A program made the translations under genes and the position numbers. From Cokeromyces recurvatus (taxonomy: Eukaryota > Mucoromycota > Mucoromycetes > Mucorales > Mucoraceae), in assembly GCF_025118155.1 (NCBI RefSeq), contig NW_026251395.1, positions 620,001 through 684,000 of the forward strand: 64,000 nt of DNA, given 5' to 3'. Within the stretch, counting starts at the first letter, position 1. Each line of letters starts with the position of its first letter. Shown in pieces: positions 1 to 11,272 of the stretch. The notes under the pieces are model-generated. The model did not search any database, had not been told where the DNA came from, and saw only the letters and a list, made by a program, of their open reading frames with translations.

Positions 1-258
1 ATTGCTGAAGAAGTTATGGGTATGACCGGTAGATTCACTTATGAAGTTACTGATGATGACTTTGTTCAAGCTGGTATGCTCTTCCGTCTTTTGAGTGAAC
101 AAGATAAGGATGACTTGACTAGAACCATCGCTAAGGACTTCCTCAAGGTTAACCAAGACATCGTTGATCGTCAACTCGGTCATTTCGAACGTGCTGACCC
201 TGAATATCGCAGACGTATTGAAGTTGCCTTGGCCAAGTTGAAGGCACAAAAAGCTTAA
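1..258 (+). CDS. Catalase, C-terminal fragment (5' end outside window)
   Basis: The reading frame is open from base 1 to a TAA stop, giving 85 residues. It matches the helical C-terminal end of monofunctional haem catalases. The landmarks are DDDFVQAGMLFRLLSEQ, then DIVDRQLGHFERADPEYRRR and a final helix. The QAG.L[YF]R.. pattern and the HF..ADPEY block are typical of small-subunit (clade 3) catalases, which convert hydrogen peroxide to water and oxygen. The haem-binding core lies outside the window, so activity cannot be judged. The protein ends in KAQKA, so there is no SKL-type peroxisomal signal; a cytosolic location is inferred. The codons look like a highly expressed gene, with many GGT, GAC and AAG codons compared with its neighbours. 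The family call is firm; the clade is tentative. Confidence 0.85.
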   Translation: MAEEVMGMTGRFTYEVTDDDFVQAGMLFRLLSEQDKDDLTRTIAKDFLKVNQDIVDRQLGHFERADPEYRRRIEVALAKLKAQKA

Positions 259-937
259 AATAATTTTTCCTTTTTTAGTCATTATTCTTTTTGGAAGATC
301 AATTTTATATAAATTCATATTTGTATTTTTATATTTATTTATTGTAATAAAAATAAAAAAAAATTGTGTGTAAATAACAGAAATCTGCTCTTTGGATATT
401 ATTTTTTTTTTATTTTATTTTATCTCATGCCACATACATATAGTTTCTAATAATTAAAATCTATTATATGTGTTTACTGGTTTAGTTATTACAGTTTGCT
501 TAGCTACTATTAATTACTGAAGTATAATAATGATGAACCCCAACTTAGTTCAAAATATGGATAGTAATATCATCATAATTTGTAATTATTATATTTCCAG
601 AATGTGGCGTTATAAAATAAAATGAAACAAACAAACAAATAAATGAATAAATAAATAAATATTTGAAATTAAGAGGTTTCATTTTTTTTTTTTAATGCAT
701 AATGTTAAAAAATTGCCCTGTCATTTTTTTGAATAGCTTTCTTATATATCATAATTAAGTCACTGTTTACAAAATAGACGATCATCTTTTATTCGTTTCG
801 TTTCAATTATTTTAGAATTCAGTTTATTAAAATAAGAAGAAAACTGTTTTTATTTATATTAGGATATAAGAGAGTGAACATACAAATAGGTTATTATAAA
901 GCGACAAAAAAAAAATAATGATACAAGAATAAAAAAT
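259..937. other. Intergenic spacer between the catalase and pirin A 3' ends
   Basis: This AT-rich spacer lies between two convergent genes. It holds A/T homopolymers and a short CAAA/TAAA-type repeat at about 628-662. I see no ORF or RNA gene. AATAAA-like signals near 346-356 could serve the catalase transcript. Confidence 0.6.
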
Positions 938-1980
938 TTAAAAAGTCCAACGATCTCTAATAGATGAAACCCATTCAGGGGCACCTTCAAAGCCATTTTT
1001 GCCTTGTTGATAGTCAGCAAAGGCTTGCTCTATTTCACGCCTAGTATTCATTACAAAAGGACCATGCTGAACTGTAGATTCTTTAATAGGTTCACCAGCA
1101 ATAATAACAAAATGACAATCATCCGAAGTAGATTCAATAGGAATAAAGTCACCTTCATTATCACTTAAAACTAAGGTATGATGTGCTTCTGATGAATGAT
1201 GATTACCACCAAATAAGCCCGTACCTGAAATTGTATAAATAAAGCCTGCATAGCTCTTGGGAATGATTTGTTCCATCTTTTTCCCCTTTTTCAATTTAAC
1301 ATCAATAAACATAGTAGGTGTTCTAGTCATGACAGGACTTTTAACACCATAGGATTCACCTGCAATGACTTTAATCGTCACACCTTCTTCAGGAATAACT
1401 TGAGTTACTTTTTCTTTAGGATATTCTTGATAATTGGGTTCTGACATCTTGTCTTTGCTCGAAAGATTAACCCAAAGTTGAAGACCATGTGACCTCTTAT
1501 TACTTGCAGGGATCTCAGCATGAACGATACCACGAGCTGCAGACATCCATTGTAAATCACCAGGACCAATTCGACCTTTATGACCTTTAAAGTCTTCATG
1601 TAAGAATTCACCTTCCAACATATAAGTTACCGTTTCTATAGATCCATGGTCAATATTCAATATTCATTTACTCTATTATTGTATTTATTTAGTTATTTAC
1701 CAAATCCTCTATGAGGATGATCTGGGAATCCTCCAGGAGCATGAACATCAAATTCATCCAACATTAAGAAAGGATCCAAGTTACGAAGAGCATTGCTGCC
1801 AATAGAACGATACACTATTATTATATAAAATAAAAAAAAGTTAGTATTATTTATAATAATATTTATATGTATGCTTATATTAATACCTTTAGCACCCACT
1901 CCATCCATTTGTTCTCTTGAAAGAACAGCCTTTGTAATGGTTCTAGCAATCTTAGTAGCAGTAGTTATAGAGGATATCAT
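938..1980 (-). CDS. Pirin (copy A)
   Basis: Exons read on the minus strand are 1980-1887, 1814-1701 and 1635-938, giving 301 aa. The protein is a bicupin of the pirin family, iron-binding proteins reported in other organisms as nuclear cofactors or quercetinase-like enzymes. The N-terminal cupin carries the expected metal ligands: the two His of PDHPHRGF at the end of exon 2, and the His and Glu of RGIVHAE in exon 3. The length is about usual for the family. The N-terminal stretch before GVGAKG is basic and Ser/Thr-rich, so mitochondrial import is possible but unproven. The coding sequence is identical to copy B at the right edge except for the stop codon (TAA here, TAG there). Intron 1 is 72 nt, without an in-frame stop, against 71 nt in copy B. 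Confidence 0.9.
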
Positions 1981-2095
1981 AATATTTTTAATTTTGATTT
2001 AACAATAATTTTATGAAAAAAAAAAAAATCCCTGACTTTTATAGTAATTCATTGTCTTACATAATCCTTACAAATGCTTATTAAAATTATTTGAA

Positions 2096-2097
<2 letters not shown>
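939..2097. repeat. Left arm of the 1.16 kb inverted repeat (pirin)
   Basis: This segment is the reverse complement of 62690-63847. The only difference I found is one extra A in a run inside intron 1 (8 here, 7 there). The arm starts at the second base of the pirin stop codon and ends 117 bp upstream of the pirin ATG, directly against a long poly(A) tract. Introns and the short upstream region are included, so it is a DNA-level duplication and not a retrocopy. Confidence 0.92.

Positions 2098-2146
<49 letters not shown>
2098..2146. repeat. Poly(A) tract of 49 bp at the duplication junction
   Basis: This uninterrupted A49 run lies exactly at the outer edge of the left inverted-repeat arm. It is bracketed by a 14-bp imperfect direct repeat (aaattatttgaaat at 2084-2097, aaattatttgtaat at 2154-2167, 13 of 14 identical). 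The reverse complement of the first copy is also present at the right arm border. Confidence 0.85.
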
Positions 2147-2147
<1 letters not shown>

Positions 2148-2231
2148 AGTCTCAAATTATTTGTAATCTTACATGCATATTTTATTCATTAGTAAATTTT
2201 ACTAATCAATTGTAATGATTTTATGTTATTT

Positions 2232-3619
2232 CTAAATACTAAGAACATTATTCTTGCTATCTTTAATTCTATATTTTCCATACTAATATGTTTTAAATGA
2301 ATATAAATATTTATATATATATATATATATTTAAAAAAAACATTTATAAAATTAAATGAACTTACTGATTTTGCTGGATCGAAAACTTCCCATCGACTTG
2401 CAGGAAAAATATGTTTATTTCTTTCATACCAAGCCCTTTCCACCACTTTACCTGCATGAGATTCATCTTTTTCTATGGTTGCATCATTGACAAAACGAAT
2501 ATCTTCATGGACATCAAAACTGAATAAAGGTCCAGATTTACCTCTTGCCTTATTTATGATGAAGTCATAAAAAGTATAATGCTATTCATACAAATGACCA
2601 GTTAGAAAAACAAATGAATACAAACTACAAATATTCAACTTTACATGAGGAATTATAAGATCTTCTTTAACATATAACAAGTTATCTGTATTTACACCAC
2701 GTAACTGAGGAAATTGTTGACGACAGGCTTCTAAAAATTGCTGAATCGTATCTCCTTTCTTGCACTAGAATGAAAAAAAAAAGAGATTAAATTCTGTAAT
2801 GTGAATTGAATTATGGTAAATAACAACATACTGTCACAACTTTACGATGTCCACTACCATCCCAATATGAATAGGTAATATCGATTCTCTCATCTAATTA
2901 CATAAATTAGACTATTTTAGTTTCATACAATAAGAAATTTACTTTACTTTTAACTTTTTCTTGCTTTGCAATCCATTCTTTTCTAAGCTCTTCTCGTTCA
3001 ATACGTTCTCGTTCCTCTCTTTCTCTATCTGGCAAGAAACTTGTATCAACTGTAGGATCTTTCATGAATCTTCTTTTCTTTGTTTCTTTTTTATTCTCTT
3101 CATAATCATTCTCTTCTTCTTCTTCTTCGTCGTCATCGTCGCCAGCAAATGATAACTTTAAAATTTGTTTCTTCTTCTTCTTTTTTCTCTTTTCATCACT
3201 AATTATTAATGAGCATTTTTATGTTCTCTCTCTCTTTTTTTTTTTTATTGTGTCCATTTTTCTAATTTATACCTTAAAGGTGCAGTTTTCGCAGCTTCTC
3301 GCTTTTGTTGTTCTTCCAAATTTTCTCTAATTTTTCGATAATCTTTTAATTCAGTTAAACCAATCGTACTACTTTTTAATTGCGATTCAATGTCTGATTT
3401 TGTCTTGACAAACTTGTCAGATCCTACACGAACTTCGCTCAACTAAAATTAAAAAAAAAAAAAAATGATCGATTTAAAGAATGAATATGTGTATACTTGT
3501 ATAAAAGTTTTAATGTTTACTTTTGCATTTTTTTGACGCTCTTTTTCAGATTCTTCGTAAATTTTTTGTCTTTGCTTCTCAAACATAGTTTGACGAAGAC
3601 CTTCAGCTTTTGAATCCAT
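2232..3619 (-). CDS. xap5: XAP5/FAM50 family nuclear protein
   Basis: This multi-exon gene (about seven exons) encodes a member of the conserved XAP5 (FAM50) family, nuclear proteins linked to splicing and chromatin in other eukaryotes. The protein starts [17 protein letters not shown]. It then has a Lys-rich and acidic middle (a run of Lys followed by [11 protein letters not shown]) and the family's C-terminal core: [71 protein letters not shown] and [15 protein letters not shown]. The last exon is very small ([16 protein letters not shown], stop at 2232-2234). I placed it from the acceptor tattag because it restores the family's KYxI ending. The gene is divergent from ArgRS. Its stop lies only 86 bp from the poly(A) tract that ends the pirin repeat, so the duplication landed just downstream of it. 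Confidence 0.88.
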
Positions 3620-3825
3620 TTTCACTAATTAATTAAGACAGCTATTAAAAAAAAAAAAAATAAATGTATCCATATAAAGATAGACTCAAAGAATTTAGAA
3701 GTCTCTGCGGAGGTATAATTTTTTTTTTCCCCCTATTGAACCAAGAAAAAAAAAAAAAAAAAGAGTCCCCCTCCCTTCCATTTTCCCCAGTAGTGTACTT
3801 TTTTATTATTATTTGTAAAAGGCAA
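3620..3825. promoter_or_regulatory. Shared divergent promoter of XAP5 and ArgRS
   Basis: Only 206 bp separate the two start codons on opposite strands, so both promoters must overlap here. The stretch contains poly(A) and pyrimidine-rich tracts (for example 3721-3735 and 3772-3788) and no clear TATA box. An ATG at 3664 opens in frame with ArgRS, but its product looks like random hydrophobic/poly-Lys sequence; I treat it as 5' leader. Confidence 0.55.
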
Positions 3826-4684
3826 ATGACAGCTGTCTTCAAATTTAAACAGTCGATTGCAAATCAACTTTCAAAGTTAACATCATGTCCATCTAAAGAT
3901 ATTTTAACATTAATGAGGCCATCCATTCCGACAAAGGGTGGTAACATGTCTATTTCTTTACCTAAACTCAACTTCACCATGAATGCACAACCAAATATAG
4001 AGGCAAAGGATATTTTAAATAAAGTATTATGTGCATACCTATTAAATATATAAAAATAAATATATACGTGTGTGTATAAAAGTAAAGTAACTCTAAAAAA
4101 CCAAAGGGATTATTTATTTATTTTTTGATAGTTTGAATTGGATGAATATATTCAAAGAGTTACTTTTGAAAACAATAGTTTATTTTTCAAATTTCGAGAA
4201 ACAGAGTTTGCAAAGCAAGTACTCCAGCAAGTTTACCAAGATCAAGAAACGTATGGTTGGGCACATATACCAAAACCCGTAGAAAGTACTGTATTAGTGG
4301 ACTATAGTTCTCCTAACATAGCAAAGCCCTTTCATGCGGGTCATTTACGAAGTACAATTATTGGAAACTTTATTAAACAGATACATGAAGCTTTAGGCTA
4401 CCAGGTTATTGGTATCAATTATTTAGGTGATTGGGGAAAGCAATATGGTAATATTAAGATAGTTTATTTACTTTTTGGCTCTCCCTTTTTATATTCACAT
4501 ATAAATATGTACATATATACTAGGTCTATTGGCTATCGGGTTCGAAAGATATGGAGACGAGTCAAAATTATTATCAGATCCAATTCATCATTTATATGAA
4601 ATATATGTTAAAATTAATGCAGAAGCAGAAGCAGATCAAGAAATCAATAAACAAGCAAATAATTATTTCAAGCGAATGGAAGAA

Positions 4685-4718
<34 letters not shown>

Positions 4719-4746
4719 GATGCCTTTAATGGTCTTAATCCCTTTT

Positions 4747-4782
<36 letters not shown>

Positions 4783-5817
4783 TTAGGTGACCCTGTAACA
4801 TTAAAACAATGGGAAAGGTTCAGAAACATAAGTATTCAGTCTTTATCCGCCATGTATGAAAGACTTAATGTTAAGTTTGATGTTTATTCAGGAGAATCTC
4901 AAGTAAACTCATATATACCAAAAGTAATAGACATGATAAAAGAACACCCATTATCAAGCAATACACCAGAGAATGCATTAGTAATAGACTTGGAGAAATA
5001 TAATTTAGGAACGGCAGTGATTCAACGAGCCGATGGAACTTCACTTTACGCTACACGTGATTTAGCAAGTCTATTGATGAGAAAGAATACATATCCATTT
5101 CAAAAGGCTATTTATGTTGTAGGAAGTGAACAGGCACATTATTTTAAACAACTATTTCAAATAGCCGAGTTGATAATGTCTCCATCTTTTAATTTACAAC
5201 ATATTCAATTTGGACGTATCAAGGGCATGTCTACGAGAAAGGGGACAGTCGTTTTCTTGGAAGACATTTTAGATACAGTGAAGGAAAGAATACTAGAGTA
5301 TATGAAAAAGGATGAAGGGAAAAGCCAGTTGACACACTTGGACAAGATTGCAGATCAATTGGGTACATCAGCTATCTTAATTCAAGACATGAAATCTAAA
5401 AGAGAGAAAGATTACAAATTTTCCTTAGATAGAATGACAGATCCTAGAGGTGATACTGGTGTTTACTTACAATATGCACATGCAAGAGCTTATGGTATTG
5501 AGCAAAAGTCGGGTATCGAAATTAATCCAGATTGTGACTTTTCTTTATTAAAAGAAAAAGAGGCCATGAATCTAATTCAGTCTATATCCCAATTCCCAGA
5601 GATAGTTGAATTTGCCTTTTCATCATTAGAGCCAAGCACAATAGTAAACTATCTGTTTAAATTATCGAATGCTACAAATGCAGCAAATAATAGTTTAAGA
5701 GTGAAAGATATGGATATAGACATTGCAAGAGCACGTATGTTATTATTCTGGTCTGCACGTATCACTTTGAAGAATGGTTTACATCTTTTAGGCATTAAAG
5801 CTATTGATAGAATGTAG
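3826..5817 (+). CDS. Arginyl-tRNA synthetase (class I)
   Basis: Exons are 3826-4023, 4132-4447, 4524-4685 and 4787-5817, giving 568 aa. The enzyme charges tRNA-Arg with arginine using ATP. The HIGH signature appears as [15 protein letters not shown] in the Rossmann core and the KMSKS loop as GMSTRKG. The Arg-binding [11 protein letters not shown], the GDWGKQYG segment and the C-terminal anticodon-binding helices ending [10 protein letters not shown] are all present, so the protein looks complete. I chose the ATG at 3826 because the upstream in-frame extension has no recognisable protein features. The N-terminus ([17 protein letters not shown]) is basic and amphipathic-looking, so one gene could serve both cytosol and mitochondria; this is inference. 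Intron 3 is almost entirely (AAT)n and (CT)n microsatellite. Confidence 0.95.
4686..4786 (+). repeat. Microsatellite-filled intron 3 of ArgRS
   Basis: An (AAT)n array starts directly at the GT donor (about 4687-4718), and a (CT)n array of about 30 bp (about 4750-4778) forms the pyrimidine tract before the cttag acceptor. Variation in repeat number here would leave the coding sequence intact. Confidence 0.8.
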
Positions 5818-6855
5818 ATATAAGACAAAAGAAAATTCTAAAAATAGTATTCAAAAAAAAATTAAAGTTATCTACAATAATAAAAACTAACGATCTACAG
5901 CCCCAATAGTAGTAATAAAGTTATACTTGGTCGAAAAAATTATTCCTCGGATATAATTGGTCAATTATTGAAGTTAATAAGAGGAGATAGTAGTAAATAT
6001 TTCTTCAAGAAGGAAAAAAAAAGATGACACCCCCTTTCCTACATAATTTGTGTTAAAGGCTATTTTTGTTACTTTAACATGTTGATTTCATTCTATTTAA
6101 CAATAAGTTTATCGGTATCGATATTGTTTTTATATATATGTAAGGAAAAGTAATATATATAAAGACATGCATAGTAGACAATCACTAAGAAAGATACAAA
6201 ATTTAATATATTCAGACTTTTTTTTCTTTTTTTTTGATTATCATATATGTGTATTCTTATATGCTAGCTCTTGTATGCATTGTATTAATAAATATGATAT
6301 TCCTTTTTTACTTTCTATATTAAGCCAAAAAGTGTGGAACGAATGAAATCTATTCTTTTGACATAGAAGGATTGTTACATTTATAAACAAATGATGGACA
6401 AACTTTTGAACCAATAGGAAATCAGTATAGATAAGGTAAAAGCACTAATGTCTGGCTTATGGTTCCTTAAAAAGGAGTTTTTTTTTTTTGAGTAGTGAAC
6501 AATTTTAGCTTTCTCGATCGATTTATATAAAAATTTTACAACTAAATTCATTATGCTATTATATACAAACAACTAGCTAATACTACTTTGGTGATTGTAT
6601 CTTTATAGGATATCATTTTTGTATACAGAAATAAGATATGTTTATCGTCCATAAAATAAAATAATATAATATCTTATTATGTAATAAATATTATCACTTC
6701 ATAGAAGAATGTATAAAAAGTCTGAATCAGGGGAAAGTAATAACAAAAAAAATAAATAAATAGCCTTTCAATGTAAAGCAAGTGTGGAGCAGCCAATCAT
6801 TTTTAATAATTTCTAGTGGCTAGTTTTGCTGTAGTTTAAATACACAATATGAATA

Positions 6856-6895
<40 letters not shown>

Positions 6896-7068
6896 GTTGC
6901 CTAGGTCGTTCTATTGTTAAACATAAAAAAAAATATGTTTGTATTAAAGACGATAAGTATAAAAAAAGTTGCCTTATCTATCTTCTTCTTTTTCTTCTTC
7001 TTTTACCTTTATTTTTGCTTTTCTTTTCTAGTCATTTCTCTTTCTTTCTTATCCTCTCATTCTATACA
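5818..7068. other. Intergenic region with the Zn2Cys6 gene promoter
   Basis: This AT-rich region of about 1.25 kb has no supportable ORF. It contains a T35 run at 6858-6892, and a CCAAT motif in agccaatcat near 6790, upstream of the zinc-cluster gene. A pyrimidine-rich stretch (about 6978-7065) just before the ATG is likely the transcription-start region and leader. Confidence 0.55.
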
Positions 7069-9540
7069 ATGACAGAGCAACGTAAAAAGAAAGCAATCAA
7101 ATATCATTTTATTGATATGAATGATCCAAATAGGTATAAGAAGCTAAAAGTGACTAGAGCCTGTGATTTCTGTAGGAAACGTAAATCAAAGTAAATATAT
7201 ATGTTGTAGATACATCTATTTAAATCAGTGTAAAATAAATGAAGGATATTAATTATTCTCTTTCTTAACTAAAGATGTGATCTTGGTATTCCCGGCTCAG
7301 GTACCTGTTCTAATTGTAAGAAGGCAAAGAACATGTGTGTATTCTCTTCCATACCAACTTCTACAAAAAGTAATAGCAATAGCTTCACCAATCTAAAATC
7401 AAAAACAAGTTCATCAACTTCGATTCTTCAACTTAACGGCAATGCTTCTATTATCACTGAAAATGACTTTTCTGATTTATTTCAGTATTCCTCGACAAAC
7501 ATACAATATGATTTCTCCAATCTATATCAAACACAAAATCCTTTATTTTCTTTGGATTGTAAAGGCCGTTGTAATTATGAAAAGCATAGCAGTAACACAT
7601 ATATTCACAGTCATGTGTCTTCATTGGATCATATCACAAGTACTATTGATGAAATACCTTCGTACTCGAAACAAACTGAATATGAGTTATTTCATACCTT
7701 TTTTAATTATGTTCATCCATTTTATCCAATCTTAGATAGTTTTCAAATATTACAATCATTGCAATGTGATTCTAAACCGATACCTAATGCATTAAAATGG
7801 GCTATAATGGCAATTGCCCTTCATTTTACTCAACACTATCAAAAAGGTAGTTCAGCAACTTTAGCTACTATCTACTATCATCAGGCTTATCTTCTTCTGG
7901 ATCACTCTTCTCCTTCTCTTTCATCTCTTCAAACATTACTTTTACTTTATAAATTTGAAGAACTTATGACTCCTGTAGGTGCGTCCCTTTCAACAGTTGC
8001 TCTTTCCTACTTGTACAAAGCATTAGATATGCTTAAAAATCTACTGCAAGAACAAACAGGACTAACTGACATGTGGACTATAAAGGATGAGTTCATTTGC
8101 CGAAATGGATGGATCCTGTTTATTATTATCACTACAAGTAGTAATGCTGATGAGAGATGGCGTGAATTACTTGAGGATTGTCCTACACCCTCTAGACTTC
8201 CATCGTTGATTGAGAGAGAACATTATAATAAAGGCGAATTTGATACGGCTTGCAATCTAATTCATTTAATCAATATCACTTTACTTTATTCACGCGTGAT
8301 ACGTTTTATTTTCGATCAGAGTACTTTATTTGCTAAAGACACTGCAAATTATCTTCTTGAATTCAATAAATTTGCTACAAGCCTTGATGTCTGGAGAGCA
8401 TCAGCATCAAAACATCTCTCTCTCTCTCTCGTAGATAATCCCTCAATGCCTTATTCAGCTCAAGTTCATTCTAATACTAATAATGATGGTATATTGCATC
8501 ATAGTATCTCCAAGACAGCTTTTTTTACAGCCTATCTTTGTTTGATCCATGATATCCTTGATGTCTTAATCTCTATTCATTGTGCTACTTCAAATTCTTA
8601 CCTCTTTGATGATCTCCCAAGAAAGATAACTCAGGTATGTTGTAGAGCACACAGTCTGACAGTACATGGTAAAATAGAGGAGTCTCATTTTTTTAGATTA
8701 GCCTCTATCCAAGGTAGCCGACTGATTGCCTTTGGTCTTACCCTTTCAATTCAAGTACACATTTATTTTCAGGAACAAAAAGGGGAGACAAAGATTTTAG
8801 ATGACGTAAAAAAGTTTCATACTTCCTGTATTTTATCACTTCAGATATTTGAGACAATGACTCTTACACCTCAGTTCTGCATAGCAATTCAAACTCTTCA
8901 AACACAAATTAAAGCCAACGAATGTTTATATATGTTAACTACCACAACAGTACATCATCAACGTTCATTATCTAATGACAGTACTGGTAAAAGTATAAGC
9001 ACGATGTCGATACCCAATAGCAGTAGTGGCCATCTTTCAACCGATAGTTCTCAAAGTAAGGGTTATGGATATTTCAACCTACCGACAAGGAATTCTGCTG
9101 TCATAAATGAGGAGACAAATCACCCTACATTATGTTATTCGTCAACAGAGACCGATCACACCAGCAACGAAAAGCAACTATTAGATCAATTATCTTCGGC
9201 CAATGTGACTAGTATTAACTATTATTGTCATCAGCAAGAAAAAACAGTTTGGCCTCAAAGGCATCAACGTGATAGTTGGTCTCAATATCAACCTCTTAAA
9301 CATGATACTATTGATGATAATATGTCTAAAATATCTTCTTTAAAAAAACAATATATTACACAGCAACAAGAGCCAGTGACACCACCTTCCATAAACATTA
9401 TACCTGATTCTTACTTTCAATATCATCATTCTTCAGTCGCTGTTGCAACAGCAGTAAACTTCCCTTTTGATTCTTTAAATTTGACTTTACCCATTTTAAA
9501 TTCAAAAAGCTGTAAAAATAAAAATAAAATACTAATATAG
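7069..9540 (+). CDS. Zn2Cys6 fungal transcription factor
   Basis: Exons are 7069-7190 and 7275-9540, giving 795 aa. The N-terminus holds a Gal4-type binuclear zinc cluster. The six Cys are split by the intron: ACDFCRKRKSKC from exon 1 into exon 2, then GTCSNCKKAKNMC, a CX2CX6CX9CX2CX6C pattern. Basic residues between Cys 2 and 3 contact DNA in this family. The middle (about residues 170-470) has the FNYVHPFYPILD start of the fungal-specific transcription factor (middle homology) domain. The C-terminal third is low-complexity, rich in Ser, Thr, Gln and His, with QQ and HH runs, and is likely an activation or regulatory tail. The target genes cannot be read from the sequence. The ATG was chosen because it gives a basic lead-in to the zinc cluster and follows a long pyrimidine tract. 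Confidence 0.88.
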
Positions 9541-9777
9541 TATAAGATAGCATACTATTATACATCATATCATTCTATCATCTAAGGCAATATGTTTCCT
9601 TTTAATTTTATTTACGTGATATGTTTTGTTACATGCTGTTTTTTTTTTTAAAAAAAAAAAGAGACATTACTACATTGTCGGTCACTTAAAAAAAAAGTTT
9701 TATATTTATTGAGTGATTTGAAACAACATACTACTATTTTTTTTTCTTTTATATTTATATAAAGAAAGAATATTTCA

Positions 9778-10248
9778 ATGGCGTACATGTATAATCAGAT
9801 GCAACAAGGGCATATGCCTTATCATGATAATACATTCGGTCAACCTCTTCAGCCTCCCAGTCGCACTTTATGGTAATAGAGAACAAGAAAAAAAAGACCT
9901 TTTCAATGTAATATCGCGAAATTAATACAATCTTTTTTTATTTTTTTATTTATTTATAGGATGGGTGAACTTGATCCCTGGATGGATGAAAATTATTTAC
10001 GACAATTATACTGGAGTTTAGGTGAAGATGTTTCATGTCGAATTAGTATTGATAAATATGGAGGAACTTACGCATTTATCGATTTTCCGGTTCATGAATC
10101 AGCCAGCAAATTCTTACAAACATATAACGGAACACAGATTCCTAACACAAGTAAATACTTCAAGCTAAACTGGTCCAATCGAGACGGTAATGGCATGCCA
10201 ATTCTTAATCAGTAAGCAGTTTATTTTACAATTATGAAAAATGATTAC

Positions 10249-10294
<46 letters not shown>

Positions 10295-11165
10295 AAATAG
10301 TGTCTTGGATCCTAATGCAGGCGGTGGATTTAGTATATTTGTTGGAGATTTAGGAGCCGATGTTGATGACAATGTATTGTTAGCAGCCTTTCAAAGTCGA
10401 TATGCATCTACACGTTCAGCTAAAGTTATGATTGATCCAGCAACAGGATATTCTCGAGGATTTGGGTTTGTAAAATTTATGGATGAAAATGATCATCAAA
10501 GATCTTTAGAAGAAATGCAAGGTGTCTATGTTGGTTCAAGACCTGTACGTGTATCAGTAGCAAGACCAAGAGCAAAATTTGATGTAGGCTTGAATCCTAA
10601 TACTCCAGAATCAGAAATTACTACCGTTTTTGTGGGAGGCCTGAATAATACAATTACAGAAGAAGAATTAAGAGCTTATTTCGGAACATATGGTAACATC
10701 TTGGCAGTAAAAATTATCCCGAATAAAAACATTGCTTTCATTCAGTATGAACATCGATCATCAGCTGAACAATCTATTGCAGAACTAAATGGTTCCCATT
10801 TAGGAGGTGCAAAGTTAAGATTATCTTTTGGTAGGACTCAGTTAAATCTTGGTCCAGGGTAGAGTCAACTATTTTTTTTTTCTTTATAAAGCATAAAGGT
10901 TTACTTATAAATTCTATTATATAGAGTTCATTATACGCCACCTGTGAATACAGGTTTTCAACCTGTATATCCACCACAACAGCCTATGGTAGCACCACCA
11001 CCCCCTCCTATTATCCCACAGCCTGTTATGCCTCCTCCTGATTTAGTAATGCCAAAGAAACAAGTTGACGTCAATCTTCAAAATGAAGAATTTTTAACTT
11101 TGCAAGAACAGAATTTTATGTCTTGGAATTTTACTCCTTTAAATGTTGGTGAAACATTAAAATAA
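9778..11165 (+). CDS. Three-RRM RNA-binding protein (SECp43/Nam8/Ngr1/Csx1 type)
   Basis: Exons are 9778-9872, 9960-10211, 10301-10858 and 10925-11165, giving 381 aa. Three RRM domains sit at about residues 30-112, 127-203 and 223-295. RNP2-like strands are LWMGEL, IFVGDL and VFVGGL; RNP1-like strands are GYSRGFGFVKF in RRM2 and NIAFIQY in RRM3. The short N-terminal RRM starting at TLWMGELDPWMDE is typical of the tRNA-Sec-associated SECp43 / yeast Nam8-Ngr1 / S. pombe Csx1 group, which act in splicing or mRNA stability. The C-terminus is rich in Pro and Gln (a run of Pro near residue 325). Its stop is only 107 bp from the RdRP start on the same strand. Intron 2 contains a T35 run followed by A10. 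The family is secure; which orthologue it is stays uncertain. Confidence 0.88.
10253..10297. repeat. T35-A10 tract inside an intron
   Basis: An uninterrupted run of 35 T is followed at once by about 10 A, next to the atag acceptor of intron 2 of the three-RRM gene. In RNA the A run can pair back onto the U run, so the acceptor may sit at the foot of a U/A hairpin. Confidence 0.8.
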
Positions 11166-11272
11166 AAATTATGATAAAACGTAATTTTCCTGAAAAAAAA
11201 AAAAGGCTTCAGCATGAAATACTTTAATTTTTTATTTTTATTTTTTTTTCCTTCACATTAATTATTTTTATA

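Noticed and set aside
1636..1700. In-frame extension MNIDHGS at the start of the pirin third exon as a separate protein
   Set aside because: It is the readthrough of pirin intron 2; the spliced form restores the cupin.
3664..3825. In-frame upstream ATG of ArgRS, adding 54 residues
   Set aside because: The extension is derived from poly(A)/poly(T) leader sequence (hydrophobic and poly-Lys) and lacks a plausible targeting signal; the ATG at 3826 fits better.
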